Shown piece by piece: positions 57,282 through 64,000 of a stretch of 64,000 bases of DNA (the first letter of the stretch is position 1; each line of letters opens with the position of its first letter). The stretch is from Micromonospora fulviviridis (GTDB lineage: Bacteria; Actinomycetota; Actinomycetes; Mycobacteriales; Micromonosporaceae), in NCBI RefSeq assembly GCF_014648395.1, contig NZ_BMRA01000001.1, positions 562,521 through 626,520 of the forward strand. The letters are read 5' to 3'. Below the pieces are notes generated by a model. It saw nothing but the letters and a program-made list of their open reading frames with translations, was not told where the DNA came from and made no database searches. Made by a program: the position numbers and the translations under genes.

Positions 57282-58364
57282 GTGACAACCACGGTGATGC
57301 CTGAGAGCCCTGGCGTCGCTGTCGGGCCCATCAGGCGCGACCCGTACATCGACAACGTCAAAGGGCTGTTGATCGTCCTGGTCGTGCTCGGCCACATGGT
57401 GGGTCAGACGGTCGGCTCCTCGCCAGGTGGCAGGACGATTTACACGTTCATCTACCTGTGCCACATGCCGGCCTTCGTCATGCTTTCGGGGATGCTCTCG
57501 GCAACCGAGCTCACCGGCCGTCGTGCGGCGTCGCTGATCCGGGATCTGCTCGCGCCGTACGTGGTGTTTCAGCTGCTTTACATGATCTTCTACACGGCGA
57601 TGGACAAGCCGATGCCCTGGACGGCCGACATGTTCCTCTCCCCGATCTATCACCTGTGGTTCCTGCCGGCCCTGTTCATCTGGCGGATGCTCGCTCCGCT
57701 CTTCGCCCAACTTCGCGGAGCGGTCGTCATCGCGATCGTCGTGTCCCTCACCGCCGGAACCGCCAGTTCGCTCGGCCACGCCCTGTCGTTGGACCGGGTG
57801 GCAGGAATGCTGCCCTTCTTCGTCCTCGGCGTCTGGCTCGGTCGCGGCAGGCTCGCGTACCGCCCATCTCCGCCCGTGCGGCTGACCGCGATCGCCGTCC
57901 TCATCGCTGCCGCGCCGATCGCCTATCTGGTCGCCTCGCGCCTGTCGGCCCTCTGGGTGTACTGGAACCGCACTTACCAGCGGCTCGGGGTGGAGGTGAC
58001 CGAGGGCGTCCTGATCCGGCTTGGACTGATGGCCGTCGGGTTGGCGATGACTTGGGCGATCATGATGCTCGCTCCCCGTCGCCACACGTTCCTCACGGGT
58101 TGGGGAGCCAACTCCATGTACCCCTATCTGCTGCACGGGTTCGTCGTCCTGGCCTTCAAGTGGTCACCCCTCGACAAGCAGGTCGACAACATCCCAGCCT
58201 TGCTGGTGCTCATCGCCGCGGTCGTTGCGCTGGTCTGGATCACCGCCAGCCGGCCCGTGGTGTGGGCGTTGCGTCCGCTGGTCAGCCCTCCGGTCGGCTG
58301 GCTGCTCAGGGACGTCGCCCCAGCGAAGAAACAGCAGTCCACGGCGGTGACCAGCCAGAGCTGA
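57282..58364 (+). CDS. Acyltransferase-3 family membrane protein
   Basis: A 360-residue protein with about ten helices of the acyltransferase-3 (COG3594, fucose 4-O-acetylase-like) type: RDPYIDNVKGLLIVLVVLGHM with the catalytic-region His, YLCHMPAFVMLSGML, LSPIYHLWFLPALF, and SMYPYLLHGF near the C-terminus. It would O-acetylate a sugar or cell-wall polymer from cytoplasmic acyl-CoA. GTG 57282 is the start; ATG 57297 is possible. The 278 bases before it show no gene. Confidence 0.85.
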   Translation: MTTTVMPESPGVAVGPIRRDPYIDNVKGLLIVLVVLGHMVGQTVGSSPGGRTIYTFIYLCHMPAFVMLSGMLSATELTGRRAASLIRDLLAPYVVFQLLYMIFYTAMDKPMPWTADMFLSPIYHLWFLPALFIWRMLAPLFAQLRGAVVIAIVVSLTAGTASSLGHALSLDRVAGMLPFFVLGVWLGRGRLAYRPSPPVRLTAIAVLIAAAPIAYLVASRLSALWVYWNRTYQRLGVEVTEGVLIRLGLMAVGLAMTWAIMMLAPRRHTFLTGWGANSMYPYLLHGFVVLAFKWSPLDKQVDNIPALLVLIAAVVALVWITASRPVVWALRPLVSPPVGWLLRDVAPAKKQQSTAVTSQS

Positions 58365-58457
58365 GCTCAGCCCGATTCCTCACCCCCGATCCGGCGGGCA
58401 GGTGGTCGAGCCGATGACGCTGGACGTACGAGGGCTGTTCGCGACGTTGGGAAACGG

Positions 58458-58488
58458 CAGAAGCCCAGGCCAATGACCTGGGCTTCTG
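58458..58488. terminator. Perfect 12-bp hairpin after tRNA-Thr
   Basis: CAGAAGCCCAGG at 58458-58469 pairs with 58477-58488 around a 7-base loop, 5 bases past the 3' end of the minus-strand tRNA; it also lies downstream of the plus-strand acyltransferase gene. Confidence 0.75.
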
Positions 58489-58493
58489 TACCG

Positions 58494-58567
58494 AGCCGCC
58501 TGACGGAATCGAACCGTCGACCTACGCATTACGAGTGCGTCGCTCTAGCCGACTGAGCTAAGGCGGC
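58494..58567 (-). tRNA. tRNA-Thr (anticodon CGT)
   Basis: The minus strand folds into a complete 74-nt cloverleaf: acceptor GCCGCCT/AGGCGGC with T discriminator, D arm GCTC/GAGC, anticodon stem ACGCA/TGCGT with loop CTCGTAA (anticodon CGT, reading ACG), variable loop AGGTC and T arm GACGG/CCGTC with loop TTCGATT. CCA is not encoded. A hairpin terminator follows. Confidence 0.97.
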
Positions 58568-58699
58568 AACGATCGTCAAGTGTACGGCACACCCCGCCGG
58601 ACGCCGAACGGGATCCCCTCACCTCCGATCCGGACATCAGGGAGTTTCGGTACTTCCGCGGGAGAGACTTCGCGCTCGGTCAGGACTACCCTGCGGCGG

Positions 58700-60436
58700 G
58701 TGAGTGACGATCACGTACCGCCGCAGCAGCCGATCCCCGAGGCGCACCCCGGCGAGCGGGCGACCCGGCGCCCGCGCAGCCTGAATCCCCTGGAGCTGGG
58801 TTTCACCCCGCGCAAGCCGGTCCCCTGGCTCGCGCCGCTGCTGCTGATCAGCACCGGCGTGCGGACCCTGCTGGCGATCCTGTTCGGGGCGTACCTGGAC
58901 AAGCGCGAGTTGCAGAACGCGTTCGGCGACGACACGTTTCGGCAGGTGGGGCCGGACGGCGGGCTCTGGCTGGACTACGTGGCCGACCTGGGCGACGGCT
59001 TCGACGCGACGTACTCGGTGGCGTACCTGCTCGCCCAGCCCGAGCTGGAGGTGGACGGGCACCGGCTGCCCCGGGCGCAGACCCTGGTGATGGGGGGCGA
59101 CCAGGTCTATCCGTCGGCGGCCTACGAGGCGTACGAGGACCGGTGCAAGGGGCCGTACCAGGCGGCAATGCCCGTGGCGCCGCCGCAGCGGCCGACGCTC
59201 TTCGCGGTGCCCGGCAACCACGACTGGTACGACGGGCTGACCGCGTTCCTGCGGCTGTTCGTCCGGTCCCGGGACCGGCACTTCGCCGGCTGGGGCACCG
59301 GCCAGTCCCGCTCGTACTTCGCGGTGGAGCTGCCGGCCGACTGGTGGCTGCTGGGCCTCGACGACCAGTCCGGGTCGTACCTGGACGACCCGCAGCTCAC
59401 CTACTTCGACGAGGTCGCCCGGAAGCTCACCCCGCGCTCGAAGGTGATCCTGGCGGTGCCGGCCCCGACCTGGGTCAAGGCCCACGACCATCCCACGGCC
59501 TACGACTCGATCGACTACTTCATCCGTACGATCGTCGCGCCCACCGGCGCGCAGGTGCGGCTGCTGATCTCCGGCGACCTGCACCACTACGCCCGCTACA
59601 CCGGGCCGGAGCGACAGCTGATCACCTGCGGGGGCGGTGGCGCCTACCTCTACCCCACCCACCAGCTGCCCGAGCGGCTGGAGGTGCCGCCGCGGGACAC
59701 CCTGGCCCGCCGGTCCAGCCGCACCCGCGAGTACGAGTTGGCCGCCCGCTATCCGGACAAGGCCCGCTCCCGGCGGTACGGCTGGGGGATCTTCGCCCGG
59801 CTGCCGTTCCGCAACCCGGGCTTCACCACCCTGCTGGGCACCCTGCACACGCTCCTCATGCTGGCCATGGCCGGGGTGGCGGCGAACCACGTGGGCACCA
59901 CCGAGCAGCGCCTGTTCAGCGTCCCGCTGGTGATCATGCTGGTGGTGACCCTGCTGAGCGCGGCGTTCTTCGCCAAGCCACCCAGTTCCGGCGGGAAGCG
60001 GCACGCCCGGCACTGGATCCTCGGCGTGACGCACGGCCTGGCCCACGTCGCGCTGGCCGCCGGCGGCACCTGGCTCTGGCTGCAACTGCCGTTCTACGAC
60101 TGGCCGTGGCCGCTGCCGGCGGTCGCCGCGGCCGTCCTGTACGGGCCGGTGAGCGGCCTGGTCGCCAGCCAGGTGGTGGCGCTCTACCTGCTGGTGGCGG
60201 GGTCGTTCGGAGTGAACGTCAACGAGCTCTTCGCCGGCCAGGGCATCGAGGACTCGAAGGCGTTCCTCCGGTTCCGCATCGACGCCGACGGCACCCTGAC
60301 CATCTACCCGATCGCCGTGGACAAGGTCTCCCACGCCTGGGAACTCAACGAGGACCAGTCCCCGACGTCAAGCTGGCTCCTCCCCAAAACCCCCCTGACC
60401 CCCCGCCTGGCCGAGCCCCCCATCGTCCTCCGCTGA
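58700..60436 (+). CDS. Membrane-linked metallophosphoesterase
   Basis: A 578-residue protein. One hydrophobic segment near residues 40-60 precedes a calcineurin-type phosphoesterase domain with VADLGDGFDATYS, MGGDQVYP, GNHDWYDG and SGDLHHY, giving the two-metal site; four or five more helices (about 375-500) follow, then a soluble tail. Substrate unknown. GTG 58700 follows TACCCT by 7 bases. Ends at a 26-bp hairpin. Confidence 0.87.
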   Translation: MSDDHVPPQQPIPEAHPGERATRRPRSLNPLELGFTPRKPVPWLAPLLLISTGVRTLLAILFGAYLDKRELQNAFGDDTFRQVGPDGGLWLDYVADLGDGFDATYSVAYLLAQPELEVDGHRLPRAQTLVMGGDQVYPSAAYEAYEDRCKGPYQAAMPVAPPQRPTLFAVPGNHDWYDGLTAFLRLFVRSRDRHFAGWGTGQSRSYFAVELPADWWLLGLDDQSGSYLDDPQLTYFDEVARKLTPRSKVILAVPAPTWVKAHDHPTAYDSIDYFIRTIVAPTGAQVRLLISGDLHHYARYTGPERQLITCGGGGAYLYPTHQLPERLEVPPRDTLARRSSRTREYELAARYPDKARSRRYGWGIFARLPFRNPGFTTLLGTLHTLLMLAMAGVAANHVGTTEQRLFSVPLVIMLVVTLLSAAFFAKPPSSGGKRHARHWILGVTHGLAHVALAAGGTWLWLQLPFYDWPWPLPAVAAAVLYGPVSGLVASQVVALYLLVAGSFGVNVNELFAGQGIEDSKAFLRFRIDADGTLTIYPIAVDKVSHAWELNEDQSPTSSWLLPKTPLTPRLAEPPIVLR

Positions 60437-60452
60437 GGCCGCGCACACTGGA

Positions 60453-60512
60453 GTCGATCAAGAGGTTTGCGTCAGGAACGGCCCGTTTCCTGACGCAAAC
60501 CTCTTGATCGAC
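60453..60512. terminator. Perfect 26-bp hairpin
   Basis: 60453-60478 pairs exactly with 60487-60512 around an 8-base loop, between convergent genes. This is the longest perfect inverted repeat seen in the window and may also be a mobile repeat element. Confidence 0.75.
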
Positions 60513-60534
60513 GGCGGGGAACCAAGGGAGGCGG

Positions 60535-61371
60535 TCAGGAGTAGTGCTGGTCGTGGGCCTTGCGGGGGGCGCAGACCGAGGCTCGGCTGCATGAGCAGCG
60601 GGAGCCGTCGGCGTCGAGGCGGACCGTGACCGAGTCGCGGGGGACGCTGTGGCCGACGACCTTGCCGTCGCCCTCCGGCGTGGAGACGCGGCTGCCGATC
60701 GCCGGGGCGGACTCCTGGAACCGCTGGTAGAGCGGATGCTCGTACTTCAGGCAGCACATCAGCCGGCCGCACGCGCCGGAGATGCGCAGCGGGTTGAGCG
60801 GCAGGTCCTGGTCCTTGGCCATCCGGATGGTCACCGGCTCGAAGTCGGTGAGGAAGGTGGCGCAGCACAGGTCCCGCCCGCAGGAGCCGATCCCGCCCTG
60901 CACCCGCGCCGAGTCGCGGGCGGAGAGCTGCCGCAGCTCGACCCGGCAGTGCAGGGTCGCCCCCAGGTCGCGGACCAGGGAGCGGAAGTCGACGCGGTGC
61001 GGGGCGGTGAAGTAGACGGTCGTCCGGTCGCTGCCGGTCTCCGGGGTGGCGAAGACGTGGTCGATCGCCACCACCTTCATGGGCAGGCCGTGCTCGCGGA
61101 TCAGCCGCTTGGCGGCCACCTTGGCGTCGGCTTTGCGCCGGCGCAGCAGCTCGTCGCGGCGCAGGTCCTCGTCACCGGCCAGGCCGGCGAGCCGGGGGAA
61201 GCCGTCGGTGTCCTCGCTGACCCACTGCGCGGCCCAGACGCACTCGGCCACCTCGGGCCCCTCGTCGGTGGGCACCAGCACCTTGTCGCCCACCTGCGGG
61301 CGCAGCTCGCCCGGGTCGAGGTAGTAGAGGCGCCCGTACCGGTTGAAACTGACCGCGCAGAGCATGCCCAT
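60535..61371 (-). CDS. ricT: PSP1-domain protein (RicT-like)
   Basis: A 278-residue protein of the PSP1/RicT family: FNRYGRLYYLDPGEL, GDKVLVPTDEGPEVAECVW, then RVELRQLSARDSARVQGGIGSCGRDLCC and SGACGRLMCCLKYE, with Cys pairs that in RicT help bind iron-sulphur clusters. In Bacillus RicT acts with RicA and RicF on RNase Y processing; in actinobacteria the role is untested. A C-terminal CSCSRASVC extension adds Cys. ATG 61371 follows TAGGGT by 7 bases. Confidence 0.87.
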   Translation of the reverse strand: MGMLCAVSFNRYGRLYYLDPGELRPQVGDKVLVPTDEGPEVAECVWAAQWVSEDTDGFPRLAGLAGDEDLRRDELLRRRKADAKVAAKRLIREHGLPMKVVAIDHVFATPETGSDRTTVYFTAPHRVDFRSLVRDLGATLHCRVELRQLSARDSARVQGGIGSCGRDLCCATFLTDFEPVTIRMAKDQDLPLNPLRISGACGRLMCCLKYEHPLYQRFQESAPAIGSRVSTPEGDGKVVGHSVPRDSVTVRLDADGSRCSCSRASVCAPRKAHDQHYS

Positions 61372-61660
61372 GCCCACCACCCTAACGACCTCCGCCCGGT
61401 TCCGGGACGGCCGCCGTCGCCGTCCGGTCACCCGGCGCAGCGATCCATGATTGTCGACTCGACCGAACCCACCTCGACCCCTCGTGTCGTTGATCCTCGC
61501 CCGGACGGCTGAAACATGAGTCGGTTACGGGACAAGCGGCGGCCGACCGCGTTGAGTGAAGGCATACCTGCGGGGGGTGCAGGGGAAGGCCACGGCGTCG
61601 CCGCCGGAGCCCGGCTACGGCCGGTTCGGCGTGCGACGCCGTGGACCTGCCAGGGCCCGT

Positions 61661-62329
61661 TCAGTGTCCGATCCGGGTGGTGCCGCCGTAGCGGGGTGCG
61701 GTCGTGGCCCGGTCCCGCCAGGTCGTCTCGGCCAGGCTCGGCGCCCACTGGCGCAGCAGCGTCTCCGCGCCGTCGTAGGCCACCCCGAGCACGCCCAGCA
61801 CCCGGGTGGCGATCTCGGCGGCCGCCAGCGCCCCGGACCGCCCCGCGTCGACGCCCGGGCGGGTGGCGGCGTGCACGGTGACCGCCTCGGCCGAGCGCAG
61901 CAACTCGGCCAGCGCCCGGGCCAGCGCGAGTCGGCTCCCCTCCACCCAGTCGGCCAGCGCGTCGGCGTAGCCGGCGGTCGACTCCAGCCGCCCGACCAGG
62001 CTCTCCGGCCCCTCGTCGAGGTGGCGGAGCAGGGCCGTGCGGGCCTCGTCGTACGCCGCGGCGGCCGGCCCGGACCAGGCGACCGGGTCGGCGAGCATGG
62101 CGCAGGTGTCGTCGTACCCCCGGACGAGCCGGCGCACGGCGTGGCCGGCGCCGGTCAGCGGTGCGGGGTGCAGGTCGAGGAACTCGCGCACGGCCGCGCC
62201 GGGGAGCACCTGCATGCGGCGCAGCAGCGGCCAGAGCGGGTGCCCCTCGGGCGCGCCGGCGGCGAGCAGCGCGTCGACCCGCGCGAGCAGGTCGAGACCC
62301 GGCTCGGCGAGGCGGTCGAGCGCGTCCAT
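61661..62329 (-). CDS. Hypothetical helical protein, holB-linked
   Basis: A 222-residue, Ala/Leu-rich, apparently all-helical protein with no recognised motif. Its ATG overlaps the stop of the 101-residue gene (TGATG), so it is translationally coupled to it. With the WXG-like and YbaB-like genes upstream it forms a three-gene unit. The 289 bases between it and ricT contain open frames through GC bias only, and no gene I can support. Confidence 0.65.
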   Translation of the reverse strand: MDALDRLAEPGLDLLARVDALLAAGAPEGHPLWPLLRRMQVLPGAAVREFLDLHPAPLTGAGHAVRRLVRGYDDTCAMLADPVAWSGPAAAAYDEARTALLRHLDEGPESLVGRLESTAGYADALADWVEGSRLALARALAELLRSAEAVTVHAATRPGVDAGRSGALAAAEIATRVLGVLGVAYDGAETLLRQWAPSLAETTWRDRATTAPRYGGTTRIGH

Positions 62330-62634
62330 CAGGCCTCCCGGGCCAGCCGCCGCCCGACCGACTCGTCGGTGGCGGAGTAGCGGTCGGCGGCGCTGCGCAG
62401 GGCGGCCGCGGCGGCGGCCAGCCGGGTGGCGGCGGCCTGCGCCTCGCGGGCCCGGTCGCCGGTGGCGGCCGTCCACTGCCGGTGCAGGGCCCGGCCGACC
62501 TCGCCGGGCCGGCCGGCGGCCTGGGCGCCGAACGCGGGGTGGGGCGGGTCGGTGGCGGTCACCGTGCGGGCCAGCGTGGCGAGGGTCGCGCCGGCCTCGT
62601 CGAGGCGGGCGGCCAGCGCGCGCAACGTCTCCAT
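62329..62634 (-). CDS. WXG100/ESX-like small helical protein
   Basis: A 101-residue helical protein of the size of WXG100 (ESAT-6-like) proteins. Its centre HRQWTAATGD replaces the WxG turn, and the C-terminal helix is Ala-rich (EAQAAATRLAAAAAALRSAADRY). Such proteins form helical hairpins and may be carried by type VII secretion, but no ESX gene is in the window. It is coupled to the gene after it and starts 1 base after the YbaB-like stop. Confidence 0.6.
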   Translation of the reverse strand: METLRALAARLDEAGATLATLARTVTATDPPHPAFGAQAAGRPGEVGRALHRQWTAATGDRAREAQAAATRLAAAAAALRSAADRYSATDESVGRRLAREA

Positions 62635-62635
62635 G

Positions 62636-62965
62636 TCAGGCTCCCGCCAGCGGCCGGTAGGCCGCGAAGGTCTCGTTGTGCAGCTTCTCCCGGGCCCACT
62701 GCGCCGCGTCGGCGGCGGCGGTCACCGCGGCCTGCACCGATCCGGCGACGTCCCGGGGGCTGCGCTGGTGCAGGGGGCCGAGGAAGCGCACCTCGGTGAT
62801 CCGCCCGCCGGCGGTCACCACCACCTCGACGAGGCCGTCCGGCGAGCGGACGGTCACCTCGACCGTCGACACCGCCTGGTCGAACTCGGCCTGGAGGGTC
62901 TCGATGCGCCGGTAGCGCCGGACCGCCTCCTCGATCCAGGCCTCGTCGATCTCCCCCCGCGGCAT
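62636..62965 (-). CDS. YbaB/EbfC-like protein
   Basis: A 109-residue protein: long N-terminal helix (EIDEAWIEEAVRRYRRIETLQAEFDQAV), a beta region VEVTVRSPDGLVEVVVTAGGRITEVRFL, and a C-terminal helix, the YbaB/EbfC nucleoid-associated fold. In actinobacteria such variants are often next to WXG100-like genes. GGGAGGAG lies 7 bases before ATG 62965. It follows holB on the same strand after 124 bases. Confidence 0.75.
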   Translation of the reverse strand: MPRGEIDEAWIEEAVRRYRRIETLQAEFDQAVSTVEVTVRSPDGLVEVVVTAGGRITEVRFLGPLHQRSPRDVAGSVQAAVTAAADAAQWAREKLHNETFAAYRPLAGA

Positions 62966-63089
62966 CGGCGGACTCCTCCCGGCTGATCCCGTCACTGAGC
63001 GTGCCGCCATCGTCACCGCGGCCACACCGGACCGTACCGCAGTCAACAAAGCCTGTCGATGCCCTGTGGACAACGCCGGAGGGTGGCCG

Positions 63090-64000
63090 TCAGCCCTTCC
63101 ACAGGGCGAGCATCATGGCCTCCACCGCGATCCGCGGCTTGACGTTCGCCTCGATCGCCGCCCGGCACTCCAGCACGGCCTCCAGCCGGCGCAGGGACCC
63201 CTCGGCGTCCCACTTCTGCGCGCCGGCCTCAGCCACCGCCGCGGTGTCGGTGTGCACCGGCGCGACCGGCGCCCGCAGCGCCATGGTCAGCGCGTCCCGG
63301 TAGAAGCCGGCCAGGTCGACCAGGGCCCGGTCGAGGGCGTCCCGCTGGGCCCGGGTGGCCCGCGACTTCTGCCGCTTCTCGAGGTCCTTGAGCTGCCCGG
63401 CGGCGCCCCGCATGGCCCCGGCCGCGCCCCGGCCGGTGCCGCCCGCGCCGAGCGCGGTCTGCAGCGCGGCCCGCTCCGTCTCGTCGAGTTCGGCGACCGA
63501 CGCGGCGGCCTCCGCCTCGGCCGCCTCGATGAGCGCGGAGGCCGCGTCGAACGCGGCCCCGACCCCGGTCAGCCGGCGCGGCACGGCCAGCACGGCGTCG
63601 CGGCGCTGCCGGGCCTCCGGGTCGCGGGCCAGCCGCCGGGCCCGGCCCACGTGTCCCTGCGCCGCCGCGGCGGCCCACTCGGCCACGTCGGGGGCGATGC
63701 CGTCCCGGCGTACGAGCACCTCGGCCACCGCGCCGGCTGGCGGCTGCCGCAGCGGCACGACCCGGCACCGCGACCGGATGGTCACCGAGATGTCGTCCGG
63801 GTGGGTGGAGGGGGCGCAGAGCAGGAAGACGGTACGCGGGGGCGGCTCCTCGATGGCCTTGAGCAGCGCGTTGCCGGCGGCCTCGGTGAGCCGGTCGGCG
63901 TCCTCGATGATGACGATCTGCCAGCGGCCGCCGGACGGGGTGCTGGCCGCCCGGAGCACCAGCGCGCGCATCTCGTTCACGCCGATGGAGAGCCCCTCGG
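63090..64000 (-). CDS. holB: DNA polymerase III delta' subunit, 3' part
   Basis: The frame is open to the window edge, giving about 303 C-terminal residues. It carries the clamp-loader AAA+ part after the Walker A region: VNEMRALVLRAASTPSGG, Walker-B-like IVIIEDADRLTEAAGNALLKAIEEPPPRTVFLL (read in parts), SVTIRSRCR (sensor 1/SRC) and a helical collar domain. It loads the sliding clamp at the replication fork. The N-terminal part lies beyond the window, so a start is not assigned. Confidence 0.92.
   Translation of the reverse strand, partial: EGLSIGVNEMRALVLRAASTPSGGRWQIVIIEDADRLTEAAGNALLKAIEEPPPRTVFLLCAPSTHPDDISVTIRSRCRVVPLRQPPAGAVAEVLVRRDGIAPDVAEWAAAAAQGHVGRARRLARDPEARQRRDAVLAVPRRLTGVGAAFDAASALIEAAEAEAAASVAELDETERAALQTALGAGGTGRGAAGAMRGAAGQLKDLEKRQKSRATRAQRDALDRALVDLAGFYRDALTMALRAPVAPVHTDTAAVAEAGAQKWDAEGSLRRLEAVLECRAAIEANVKPRIAVEAMMLALWKG

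Noticed and set aside
58458..58567. tRNA-Thr as an integration site
   Set aside because: No integrase and no second copy of the tRNA 3' end were found within the window.
61516..61881. Plus-strand gene starting at ATG 61516
   Set aside because: After about 40 codons it becomes the antisense of the 222-residue gene; no ribosome site.

Overview
The window is chromosomal DNA of a very high-GC actinobacterium. Codon third positions are almost all G or C, GTG starts are common, and many genes begin 6-7 bases after a TANNNT box. The gene set (futalosine menaquinone genes, Ku with a separate polymerase-domain protein and ligase, an XPB-type helicase, SCO6745, DUF3027, DUF2530, TIGR03089, PPOX/F420 and MSMEG_1061-type proteins) fits the Micromonosporaceae, most likely Micromonospora or a close relative. 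This assignment rests on recognised families; no database was searched.

Layout. 1-4.3 kb: start of an RNA cyclic phosphodiesterase gene, a MarR-MFS pair and a purine permease. 4.4-12.4 kb: DUF2530/DUF3027/MFS genes and the menaquinone genes mqnB and mqnD, separated by a two-component system and a membrane protein, then a cold-shock protein and a HAD phosphatase. 12.4-18.05 kb: a large Helicase_C_3 protein, a lipoprotein L,D-transpeptidase and an XPB helicase.

18.06-22.4 kb is the clear accessory islet. It is less GC-rich in its first half and holds a decayed ASCH-domain gene (three reading frames), a lone P-loop ATPase resembling the Sll1717 family, a 62-residue GntR-type regulator with a repeat-bearing leader, a DivIVA-like small protein coupled to a Cys-rich small protein, and a 40-codon basic ORF. 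It is the most likely place for an undescribed system.

22.4-28.5 kb: GNAT, DUF1801, epoxide-hydrolase-like protein, a frameshifted TIGR03089 gene, and a TetR/DUF4267/cupin unit with twin operators. 28.4-31.4 kb: a non-homologous end-joining locus (polymerase-domain protein and ATP ligase overlapping, Ku divergent). 31.4-43.2 kb: housekeeping and regulatory genes, including a TipA-like MerR gene with a textbook 19-bp-spacer promoter, an acyl-CoA ligase, NUDIX, EamA, LysR, a DHA2 exporter and a DJ-1/PfpI protein. 43.3-48.3 kb: a bifunctional HldE-like enzyme coupled to a GT2 glycosyltransferase, facing a DUF2231-Hsp20-GT9 operon; together these suggest heptose-type sugar activation and transfer in an organism without LPS.

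48.4-58.4 kb: a flavin/PLP-oxidase-like protein with a 22-codon upstream ORF, a protein with duplicated Rho-N-like modules, SRPBCC, GNAT/YdcF pair, GrpB, several unrecognised membrane or secreted proteins, a SUFU-domain protein and an acyltransferase. 58.5-64 kb: tRNA-Thr(CGT), a membrane metallophosphatase, RicT (PSP1), a three-gene group with WXG-like and YbaB-like proteins, and the 3' part of holB running off the window. Most gene ends carry long perfect inverted repeats without a U-tract, apparently the local style of terminator.
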